From: a candidate division NC10 bacterium SPGG6
GTDB lineage: Bacteria; Methylomirabilota; Methylomirabilia; Methylomirabilales; CSP1-5
DNA: 9,939 nt
Direction: 5' to 3'
NCBI GenBank assembly: GCA_001643535.1
Contig: LXTG01000016.1
Location: forward strand, 1-9,939
Part shown: piece after piece, positions 1-4,959 of the stretch
How positions within the stretch are numbered: position 1 is the first letter of the stretch
How the letters are laid out: the number at the start of each line of letters is the position of its first letter
The notes under the pieces: model-generated
Database searches by the model: none
What the model was told of the DNA's origin: nothing
The model's input: the letters and a program-made list of their open reading frames with translations, nothing else
Translations under genes and position numbers: made by a program

Positions 1-132
1 CATCTTCGAGAGCACCAGGGCCGTAAAAGAACCAATCCCGCCACAGCCGATGAGGTGGATCGGGAGGTCTAACGTCTCGGGGTTCACCAGGTCCAGCTGG
101 CGGAGGAACTCCATGGGTTGACCGGGTCTCAC
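1..132 (-). CDS. ThiF/E1-like adenylyltransferase, N-terminal fragment (cut by window edge)
   Basis: Only the first 44 codons are present; the gene runs off the left edge. Residues 25-35 (IHLIGCGGIGS) are a hydrophobic strand followed by a glycine-rich loop. This is the nucleotide-binding start of the Rossmann-like fold of ThiF/MoeB/E1 enzymes, which adenylate the C-terminus of a ubiquitin-like protein or sulfur carrier. The GTG start at 132 is chosen because a strong ribosome site (GGGAGGTG) sits about 6 bases upstream and because GTG overlaps the upstream stop as GTGA; an ATG lies six codons further in. The four-base overlap implies translational coupling with the E2-like protein upstream. 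The catalytic cysteine, zinc-binding cysteines and any fused domain lie outside the window. Other Rossmann-fold proteins could begin this way, but the GxGGIGS form and the partner gene favour an E1-like enzyme. Confidence 0.7.
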   Translation of the reverse strand, partial: MRPGQPMEFLRQLDLVNPETLDLPIHLIGCGGIGSFTALVLSKM

Positions 133-1391
133 GATCCCACCTCCCGCCAGTACACAATCGGGATCCGCCAATCCTTCGGGTTGATCGTCTTCAAAAAATC
201 GAGAAGGACAAAGACGGCAGCCACGAATTGATACTCCCCGATCATCTTAGCGACACCTTCCCGGATGTTGCCGAGACAGGGGCGGCCCTGATAGATATGG
301 GGGTGGTCGTAGGCTCCCACCGCGTCGGTGAGATTTCGGATTCGAATCTCGCCGGCAAAGGAGATCTCCATCCGGTAACTCCCCAGGTGAAACTCACGCC
401 CGTCGTGCTCCGCCTGGAGAGGCGCGGTGAAGACCGTGATCCGGCCATCCTGGGTCTGCACTTCCCGGACCTCGGGGAGCGCCTTGAGCTGGTCCAGGTC
501 TCGAAGGTATTGCTCATTCGCAGATGGGCTGCCCCGGAGCGTGTTGAGACGCTGCTTGTATGCGTAGAGGCGCCGGGTTTCGGTGGTGATCCGTCGCGCA
601 TACTCTTCGAGGTTTGCCTCGGTCAACCGCATCTCCTGTTCCAGAAAAGCCGTCTCCTCGTGGACGCGACTGCGACATTCCTGGAGATAGAGTTGCCGGA
701 CCTTCGCCTGGCGCTGTCGGTCCCACGCGGTTGCTGCCGCCTCCGTCTCCTGTCGAAGGGTCTCGAGGGTGGCCTGGAGGGGATCGAGTTCGAGAGGGGA
801 GAGGGTTCTGAGCTCCTTGAGGAGCCGCGGAAGGCTCAAGTCGAGCAGGCGCCGCAGGAGGAGCGACCTGAGGACTCCGTCCTGGCCGAGGAGATTAAAG
901 AGGACGTAGACGTTTCTGTTGACGATTTCTGCCACCGCTCGCCCTTCGGAGTCTCGAAGAACCCGTCCCCGGCCGATGTGAGAGCTGGCGGGGAAGGCCT
1001 CCTGGGCCGCCGGCGCGATGGGATACCCAAGAGCGAAAGGGATGCAGGTCTGCGGAATGCGGGGCCAGATCCCGAACAAGACAGGAGGGGTCGGGAGGGC
1101 GAAGTGATGGACGTAAATCGCCCCTCCGTGGAGGGGTCTTGAGTATCGGTCCCCATTCCCCAGAAAGTAGAACGGAACCTGGAGCGTTTCGACATAGTTC
1201 CTCAGCACCTCGGGGAGAGGCGCCAGAGCGGGGGGATAGGCAGAGGAGGACTCCGCTCCCTTTCCGCATTCGAGGAGAAGAGAAAATTCAGACGGAATGC
1301 ACGGCCCCCCGTCAGGGCTGCTTCCCGGGGGAGGGGCCTGGGAAAGGGAAGGGGGATGGGTACCCTCGGCTGAAATCCATCGCCTGTACAA
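129..1391 (-). CDS. Coiled-coil protein with C-terminal E2/UBC-like domain
   Basis: About 420 residues from the TTG at 1391. I do not recognise a named family, but the last ~110 residues resemble a ubiquitin-conjugating (UBC) fold. A strand-rich meander leads to HPHIYQGRPCLGN (residues 363-375), which parallels the E2 signature HPN-x(6-8)-C-L, with C372 as candidate catalytic cysteine. A helix and then LKTINPKDW follow, reminiscent of the C-terminal segment of E2 enzymes. Residues ~204-290 are highly charged and heptad-like and probably form a coiled coil. The part before that (~60-190) is a hydrophobic, proline-containing region of unknown fold. The stop overlaps the E1-like start by four bases. 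The 5' end is uncertain: the frame stays open to 1595, inside DUF2203; TTG 1391 has an AGGGA eight bases upstream; GTG 1208 (359 residues) has no ribosome site. The opposite-strand ORF here is a mirror frame. Inference: an E2-like conjugating or trans-thiolating partner of the E1-like protein. Confidence 0.6.
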   Translation of the reverse strand: MYRRWISAEGTHPPSLSQAPPPGSSPDGGPCIPSEFSLLLECGKGAESSSAYPPALAPLPEVLRNYVETLQVPFYFLGNGDRYSRPLHGGAIYVHHFALPTPPVLFGIWPRIPQTCIPFALGYPIAPAAQEAFPASSHIGRGRVLRDSEGRAVAEIVNRNVYVLFNLLGQDGVLRSLLLRRLLDLSLPRLLKELRTLSPLELDPLQATLETLRQETEAAATAWDRQRQAKVRQLYLQECRSRVHEETAFLEQEMRLTEANLEEYARRITTETRRLYAYKQRLNTLRGSPSANEQYLRDLDQLKALPEVREVQTQDGRITVFTAPLQAEHDGREFHLGSYRMEISFAGEIRIRNLTDAVGAYDHPHIYQGRPCLGNIREGVAKMIGEYQFVAAVFVLLDFLKTINPKDWRIPIVYWREVGS

Positions 1392-1454
1392 GGGGATAGT
1401 CCCTACCCAGGATTCACGCGAATGCCTGTTGGTGATGGAAGGTATTTCTTTTTT

Positions 1455-1483
1455 GTGGTAACACCCCCCCTCCCTGTTGTCAA
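1455..1483 (-). promoter_or_regulatory. Possible promoter for the E2-like/E1-like pair
   Basis: A perfect TTGACA (1478-1483, minus strand) is followed after 17 bases by TACCAC (1455-1460), a weak -10. The spacer contains a run of seven G residues (C run 1464-1470 on the plus strand). It lies in the gap between the DUF2203 stop and the first plausible start of the E2-like gene, pointing the right way. The poor -10 keeps confidence low. Confidence 0.3.
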
Positions 1484-1491
1484 GGGATAAT

Positions 1492-1501
1492 CCGGGCCCG
1501 G
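1492..1501. repeat. 10-bp perfect palindrome CCGGGCCCGG
   Basis: A self-complementary 10-mer sits just after the DUF2203 stop (1513) and upstream of the possible -35 at 1478-1483. With no loop and no T-run it is not a convincing terminator. Its position would suit a protein-binding site, or it may be chance in GC-rich DNA. Confidence 0.25.
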
Positions 1502-1512
1502 GGGGGAATGGG

Positions 1513-1929
1513 TCAAGGAAACGGGTGTGGATGGATCGGCTTTCGACTTGCGAAGCCTTCGGTGAGGCCATGCCAATGCGCCACCTCTGCCTCATCTCGC
1601 TTCCAGCAGAGGAAGACCTCTCGGCCCTCCCGGAGGGAGGGAAAATCGATGAGACCCAGATGGAGGTCTTTGAGGAGGCATCCCAGGGTTTCGATCTTCT
1701 CGATGGCGGTGTTGTATTTTTCCAGGATGAATTCGGCCTCTCGCTTGAGGCGAAGAAAATCGACCCCGCCCAGTTGGTAGCCGTTTAAGCCCGCCTGTTG
1801 CCGGATTGCCTCCAAGACCTGTTGTCGCTCCTCGAGTTCCCGTCGTTGCGCCTGGAGATGTTCTAGGATCACCCGCAGCTCGGGAAGGAGGGCATTGGCC
1901 TCTTCAGTCGTGAAATACCGCCTCGCCAT
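1513..1929 (-). CDS. DUF2203 family protein
   Basis: A 138-residue protein that begins with YFTTEEANALLPEL and ends with DFPSLREGREVFLCW followed by a W-H pair and EGFASRKP, the two hallmark segments of DUF2203. The segment between (about 20-90) is rich in E, Q, R and L and is probably two long helices forming a coiled coil. The family has no established biochemical function, and none is inferred. The length is normal for the family. ATG 1929 is supported by GAGGGG a few bases upstream, and TTGACG with a TACGGT box lies 30-60 bases before it. It is co-directional with the downstream E2-like gene but separated from it by at least 120 bases, so functional linkage to the E2/E1 pair is only positional. 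Confidence 0.88.
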   Translation of the reverse strand: MARRYFTTEEANALLPELRVILEHLQAQRRELEERQQVLEAIRQQAGLNGYQLGGVDFLRLKREAEFILEKYNTAIEKIETLGCLLKDLHLGLIDFPSLREGREVFLCWKRDEAEVAHWHGLTEGFASRKPIHPHPFP

Positions 1930-1957
1930 GGATTCCCCTCAAAGGTCGTTTCCCCTT

Positions 1958-1987
1958 ACCGTACCCAAGCAAACCGGGGTGCGTCAA
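1958..1987 (-). promoter_or_regulatory. Putative sigma-70 promoter for the DUF2203 gene
   Basis: TTGACG (1982-1987) and TACGGT (1958-1963) on the minus strand are separated by 18 bases and lie 29 bases upstream of the ATG at 1929. The -35 matches consensus at 5 of 6 positions and the -10 at 3 of 6. This is motif evidence only. Confidence 0.35.
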
Positions 1988-2015
1988 CAGGAAACCGGCT
2001 CTGCCAAATCCTGGC

Positions 2016-2549
2016 TCAGCCTGCAATCCACCGGGTCAAGTCCGCCGTGATGGCCTGGGCGACCTCCTGTCGATTCGTCGGCCCGAGCCGATGGAGCCGC
2101 ACGTCGGGGTGGACTTTGATCCGGTCCGCGATCGGATGGGCTTTGGTCAGGATTGTGGCCAAGAGGGGTCGGGAGCTCTCCAGGATCTGGAAGAGGACTG
2201 TCTGGAAGAGGGGAGAGTAAAGCTCCATCTTGCCGATCTCATCGATCACGATGAGATCGGCCTCGTCGAGGGCACGAATAATGGCCTGGACCCCGATGAC
2301 TTCAAAGGTTTTGAGGTCTACCCCGTAGCGTCCGACCCGAGGCGGCCCCGGGCGTCTCACATGGGCCAGAATCCCCTCCCGCCCGGCTAGATCGGCGATC
2401 TGAAAGCCGACACGTTGCCTCTCTTCGCGAATTTCCAGAGTGTAAAAGCCTCCTTTGCTGCCCGGGAGGGACTCCAGAAGGGAGAGGAGCAAGGATGTCT
2501 TCCCCACTCCGGGAGGGCCTGTGATGAGGTGTGCGCGGTCCATCGGCAT
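2016..2549 (-). CDS. THEP1-type nucleoside-triphosphatase (NTPase_1 / DUF265)
   Basis: A 177-residue P-loop NTPase of the THEP1 family; characterised members hydrolyse ATP, GTP and other NTPs slowly, and their cellular role is unclear. Walker A is GPPGVGKT (residues 11-18) and Walker B is LIVIDEIGKMEL (99-110, D103/E104). Family motifs FYTLEIREERQRVGF (35-49) and VGRYGVDLKTFE (72-83) are present, as is a C-terminal IKVHPDVRLHRL...TNR segment. The frame is open much further upstream (to 2879), but that extension is the out-of-frame reading of the broken hotdog gene and is not part of this protein. ATG 2549 follows the upstream TGA by one base (TGACATG). A second ATG at 2543 matches the usual family start equally well. 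No good ribosome site is visible, so it may depend on coupling to the upstream reading frame. Confidence 0.88.
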   Translation of the reverse strand: MPMDRAHLITGPPGVGKTSLLLSLLESLPGSKGGFYTLEIREERQRVGFQIADLAGREGILAHVRRPGPPRVGRYGVDLKTFEVIGVQAIIRALDEADLIVIDEIGKMELYSPLFQTVLFQILESSRPLLATILTKAHPIADRIKVHPDVRLHRLGPTNRQEVAQAITADLTRWIAG

Positions 2550-2550
2550 G

Positions 2551-2924
2551 TCAGGCCGGTTGCTGCCGCTCCTCGGGAACCACGCTTGTCCCCGCGGCCC
2601 GGGCCACCAGTATTGGGGAATCCAGGACTCGGGCCGACGAGGGAAAGGGACCTGCGTCCTCGCAAGTGAGGACCTGGTGGGTCCCAAAGGCCATGCGGCA
2701 GGAGGTTCACCCGACCGAGAGGATCCTCCCCCGCGCCTCGATATAGTCCCCTCCGTAGACGGGGCCAGAAACTCCACCGATTCGGAGGCTCGCAGGAGCC
2801 CCTCATCTCCGTCGTAGCGGATGGTCAGTTCGGTTGGCAGGTCGCCGAAGAGGCGGAGAATTTGAGATCCGGTAATCAACTCTCCCGCGTAGTGGACCTC
2901 GGCATGGCGAATCCGGACGCACAG
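2551..2924 (-). pseudogene. Disrupted hotdog-fold gene resembling 3-aminobutyryl-CoA ammonia lyase
   Basis: Read across two lesions, this stretch gives a ~124-residue protein close to the hotdog-fold 3-aminobutyryl-CoA ammonia lyase family (lysine fermentation). The first part carries VHYAGELITGSQILRLFGD, TELTIRYDGDEGLLRA and SVEFLAP; after a frame change it continues VYGGDYIEARGRILSVG, then SCRMAFGTHQVL, then LDSPILVARAAGTSVVP and a TGA at 2551-2553. Lesion 1: one base appears to be missing in the G run at 2761-2764 (four G where five would keep frame). Lesion 2: an in-frame TGA at 2707-2709 replaces the codon where I expect N in VGNTS. No ATG, GTG or TTG precedes the HYAG segment after the upstream stop, so the 5' boundary (CTG 2924) is a guess. 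It could be a decayed gene or assembly error. The usual lysine-fermentation partners are not visible. Confidence 0.75.
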
Positions 2925-2953
2925 GCTGGTCCGAGGGAACTCCCGGTCCTGGG

Positions 2954-3454
2954 TTACGGCTGCGCCCCCACGGGTCGGGCCTCGAGCAACGTCTCCGTCG
3001 CCAGAATCGGCGCGCCGGCCCGAAGAGCCAGGGCGACGGCGTCGCTCGGTCGGGAGTCGATCAGCACCTCTCGACCTTGCACCTGGAGGACAAGATTGGC
3101 GTAATAGGTGTTCTCCCGCAGCTCGGTAATCACCGCTCTAGCCAGGGTGGCTTTGAAGAAACGAAGGATGTTCAGGGTCAGATCGTGGGTGTACGGTCGT
3201 GGAGGGGTCACCCCTTCTAGGGGGAGCGCGATCCCCACCGCCTCAAACTGTCCTATGACCATAGAGAGCCTTCGCTTGTTCCTCTTGCTGCGGAGCAAGA
3301 TGTGCGCCTGTCCACCGGGATCGGCAATCACCCCGAGCACCTCCATCTCGTGGAGCTTTCCGGTCTCCTGGGCGTGGCTGAGGTTGGGAACGGTGCCGAT
3401 GAGCAGCAGGAGGAGCGGCAGGACCCACCGCCTGGAGGGGGGGCTAGCAATCAT
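2954..3454 (-). CDS. Bifunctional nuclease (BFN/DUF151) domain protein with signal peptide
   Basis: A 166-residue protein. Residues 1-28 form a signal peptide: basic SRRW, a leucine-rich core, and a plausible cleavage after SHA at 28. The rest is a BFN/DUF151 domain, with VIGQFEAVGIAL (66-77), RPYTHDL (86-92) and the signature SRPSDAVALALR (134-145). Some members of this family have reported DNase/RNase activity. An exported form would act in the periplasm or outside the cell, which is inference. The open frame starts at TTG 3469, but AAGGAGG lies five bases before ATG 3454, which decides the start. It follows the methyltransferase stop by 15 bases, so the two are almost certainly co-transcribed. 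The broken hotdog gene comes next in the same direction. Confidence 0.85.
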   Translation of the reverse strand: MIASPPSRRWVLPLLLLLIGTVPNLSHAQETGKLHEMEVLGVIADPGGQAHILLRSKRNKRRLSMVIGQFEAVGIALPLEGVTPPRPYTHDLTLNILRFFKATLARAVITELRENTYYANLVLQVQGREVLIDSRPSDAVALALRAGAPILATETLLEARPVGAQP

Positions 3455-3469
3455 TTTTACCTCCTTCAA

Positions 3470-4141
3470 TTAATTAATAATGGGCCGGGCCTCTGGGTAG
3501 GTCTCTTCGGAGTTGGTGCACCGGATCAGGCGCCAGCCGTTTAAGAGGTTGACGCGGTGGATCTGGTCCGGGACCAGACCCGCCTGCTCCAGGAGCGGGG
3601 TCAGTGGGAGATCCGGTTTGAACAAGCCCGTCCGCGTGATAAGGGGTGACATCAATCGCTCGAGCCGCCCCATGACGGGGTGCTCACTCTTGAAGTGATT
3701 CAGTATGATGATGTGGCCTTTCGGCCGACAGACCCGCTTGATCTCGCGGAGTACCTGGATCGGATCCGGGACGGCGCTTATCACATACGTGGCGAAGACA
3801 TGGTCAAAGCAATTGTCCTGGAATCCCATCTGCATGGCATCCATTACCACGAGACGCACGTGAGCGGCGTTGAGTGTGCGGGCCCGATCCCCGGCCTTTC
3901 GGAGCATCTGCTCCGAGAAATCCATCCCTACCAATCGGCGGTGGAGGGGGTAGAGAGGCAGGTTCAGGCCGGTGCCGATCCCGACCTCCAATACACGATC
4001 CTCCGGGCCGATGGCCGAAAGCTTGATGGCCTCGACCCGCCCGGGGAGGAAGATGCGATCGAAGAAGAGATCGTAAATAGGAGAGACGGCGGCGTACGCC
4101 CGCTTGATAGACTTATGAGAGAGCTGCTGTCTCGTATCCAT
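3470..4141 (-). CDS. Class I SAM-dependent methyltransferase, PmtA-like
   Basis: A 223-residue Rossmann-fold methyltransferase. Motif I is VLEVGIGTGLNL (50-61); GMDFSEQML (72-80) supplies the acidic residue that binds the SAM ribose; a FDHVFATYVISAVPDP motif follows, then the RVCRPKG segment (136-142). The N-terminal YDLFFDRIFLPGR (23-35) and the C-terminal NGWRLIRC resemble Rhodobacter-type phosphatidylethanolamine N-methyltransferase (PmtA) and related small-molecule methylases. The substrate cannot be decided from sequence; UbiE-like enzymes are the other option. The length is normal for the PmtA group. ATG 4141 has GGGGAG about ten bases upstream. It appears to be the first gene of the minus-strand group leading to the BFN protein. 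Confidence 0.82.
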   Translation of the reverse strand: MDTRQQLSHKSIKRAYAAVSPIYDLFFDRIFLPGRVEAIKLSAIGPEDRVLEVGIGTGLNLPLYPLHRRLVGMDFSEQMLRKAGDRARTLNAAHVRLVVMDAMQMGFQDNCFDHVFATYVISAVPDPIQVLREIKRVCRPKGHIIILNHFKSEHPVMGRLERLMSPLITRTGLFKPDLPLTPLLEQAGLVPDQIHRVNLLNGWRLIRCTNSEETYPEARPIIN

Positions 4142-4176
4142 GGCGTCACCACTCCCCTGTGGATCAGGCGCCCCGT

Positions 4177-4182
4177 ATTCTA
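4177..4182 (-). promoter_or_regulatory. Possible -10 box (TAGAAT) upstream of the methyltransferase
   Basis: TAGAAT on the minus strand, 36 bases upstream of ATG 4141, matches the sigma-70 -10 at 5 of 6 positions. No good -35 is found 16-18 bases upstream (best is a T-rich stretch near 4200-4206). The rest of the 4142-4360 gap shows nothing I can assign. Confidence 0.3.
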
Positions 4183-4360
4183 GCCGATCCGGCGCAGAAC
4201 AGAAAAGGTTTTTCTCCCCACGTCCTCACCCAAAGGGAAGTCCGGTCTCGACCATCCGGAGGGGTCAGAGAGGTGATCGGACATGCTATGCTTTCCGGTT
4301 TCCCAAGGGTTCGAAACTTCGTGGCAAAGGGAAGCGGTTCTCTGGGCAAGCGCGAGGGGA

Positions 4361-4735
4361 TCATGCGGGGTCGATCTGAATGCGGGCCCCGTCTTTGACC
4401 TTTTTGAAGATGGCGGGGTCTCCCTCGATGTGACCGATGATGTTGACGGCGCTTGCGGGACGGATCTCGGTTCCAGTGCTGGCTGGGGTGGGCCCGAAAA
4501 AGATGCAGAAGGCCCGGCCGGGCGGCCAATATCCCAAGTCCCCCTTTTCGACTGTCTCTCTCGCGGTGGGCTCAAGCTCTTCCTTGACCGGGATGGCGAA
4601 GTAGATTTCGCCTCCCCACGTGTTGGCTTTGCCAGTGACCGGGAGGGCCTCCCAGACCGCGTTGGCGGTCGAGGTGTCGTTGAGAACCCCTTGGGTCGTG
4701 ACATCTCCTGTCTTGATAAGAATCCTGTGGCTCAT
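4361..4735 (-). CDS. Cyclophilin-like fold protein (TM1367/DUF369 type)
   Basis: A 124-residue small beta-rich protein of the cyclophilin-like superfamily represented by TM1367. Recognisable segments are TANAVWEALP (23-32), WGGEIYF (40-46), GDLGYWPPGRAFCIFFG (65-81), EIRPASAVNIIGHI (90-103) and a short C-terminal strand. These proteins share the cyclophilin barrel but usually lack the prolyl-isomerase active site, and function is not established. The frame extends to an ATG at 4747, but ATG 4735 is preferred: it has GGAG six bases upstream, and the predicted promoter would leave almost no leader for 4747. It is divergently arranged from rng and separated from the methyltransferase group by about 220 bases, so it looks monocistronic. 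Confidence 0.85.
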   Translation of the reverse strand: MSHRILIKTGDVTTQGVLNDTSTANAVWEALPVTGKANTWGGEIYFAIPVKEELEPTARETVEKGDLGYWPPGRAFCIFFGPTPASTGTEIRPASAVNIIGHIEGDPAIFKKVKDGARIQIDPA

Positions 4736-4759
4736 CCCGCTCTCCATGGGAGCGGGGAC

Positions 4760-4788
4760 TTTCTATCACAGTCCACTCCCGTCGTCAA
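4760..4788 (-). promoter_or_regulatory. Putative sigma-70 promoter for the cyclophilin-like gene
   Basis: On the minus strand TTGACG (4783-4788) and TAGAAA (4760-4765) are separated by exactly 17 bases. Transcription would start near 4753, giving a leader of about 18 bases that contains the ribosome site for ATG 4735. Confidence 0.5.
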
Positions 4789-4824
4789 TAAAGGCACTCC
4801 CCCCTTTTGTTCAGCGAAATCTTT

Positions 4825-4843
4825 CCGCCCGGTGCGCGGGCGG
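4825..4843. repeat. Perfect 7-bp GC hairpin in the divergent intergenic region
   Basis: CCGCCCG (4825-4831), a five-base loop, and CGGGCGG (4837-4843) form a perfect inverted repeat. It lies upstream of both putative divergent promoters (-35 at 4788 minus and 4849 plus). There is no T-tract on either side strong enough for a typical terminator, so an operator or structural role is at least as likely. Confidence 0.4.
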
Positions 4844-4848
4844 GCGCC

Positions 4849-4877
4849 TTTACTTCCGCCTGAAAGTGCGATAAATT
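4849..4877 (+). promoter_or_regulatory. Possible promoter for rng
   Basis: TTTACT (4849-4854) and TAAATT (4872-4877) are separated by 17 bases; each matches consensus at 4 of 6 positions. This is the only AT-rich stretch upstream of rng. The leader would be about 75 bases and purine-rich near 4911-4927. Confidence 0.35.
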
Positions 4878-4959
4878 ATCAAAAAAACCACCTGGCCTAC
4901 ACCGGCCGCAGGAAAGGGGAAAGGGTTCAGCGCGGTCCATCCGACCTGACCCGGTGCCC

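Noticed and set aside
228..1142. Plus-strand 304-residue open frame
   Set aside because: It is the mirror of the minus-strand E2-like gene; no ribosome site, no family motifs, while the minus frame has E2-like motifs and a coupled downstream gene.
2016..2879. Single 287-residue NTPase with long N-terminus
   Set aside because: The first part is the hotdog protein in frame, then a nonsense reading after a one-base frameshift; the true NTPase starts at 2549 or 2543 by homology.
4295..4330. tRNA-like T-loop (GGTTCGAAAC)
   Set aside because: The flanking bases do not form a 5-bp T-stem, and no acceptor, D or anticodon arms are found on either strand.
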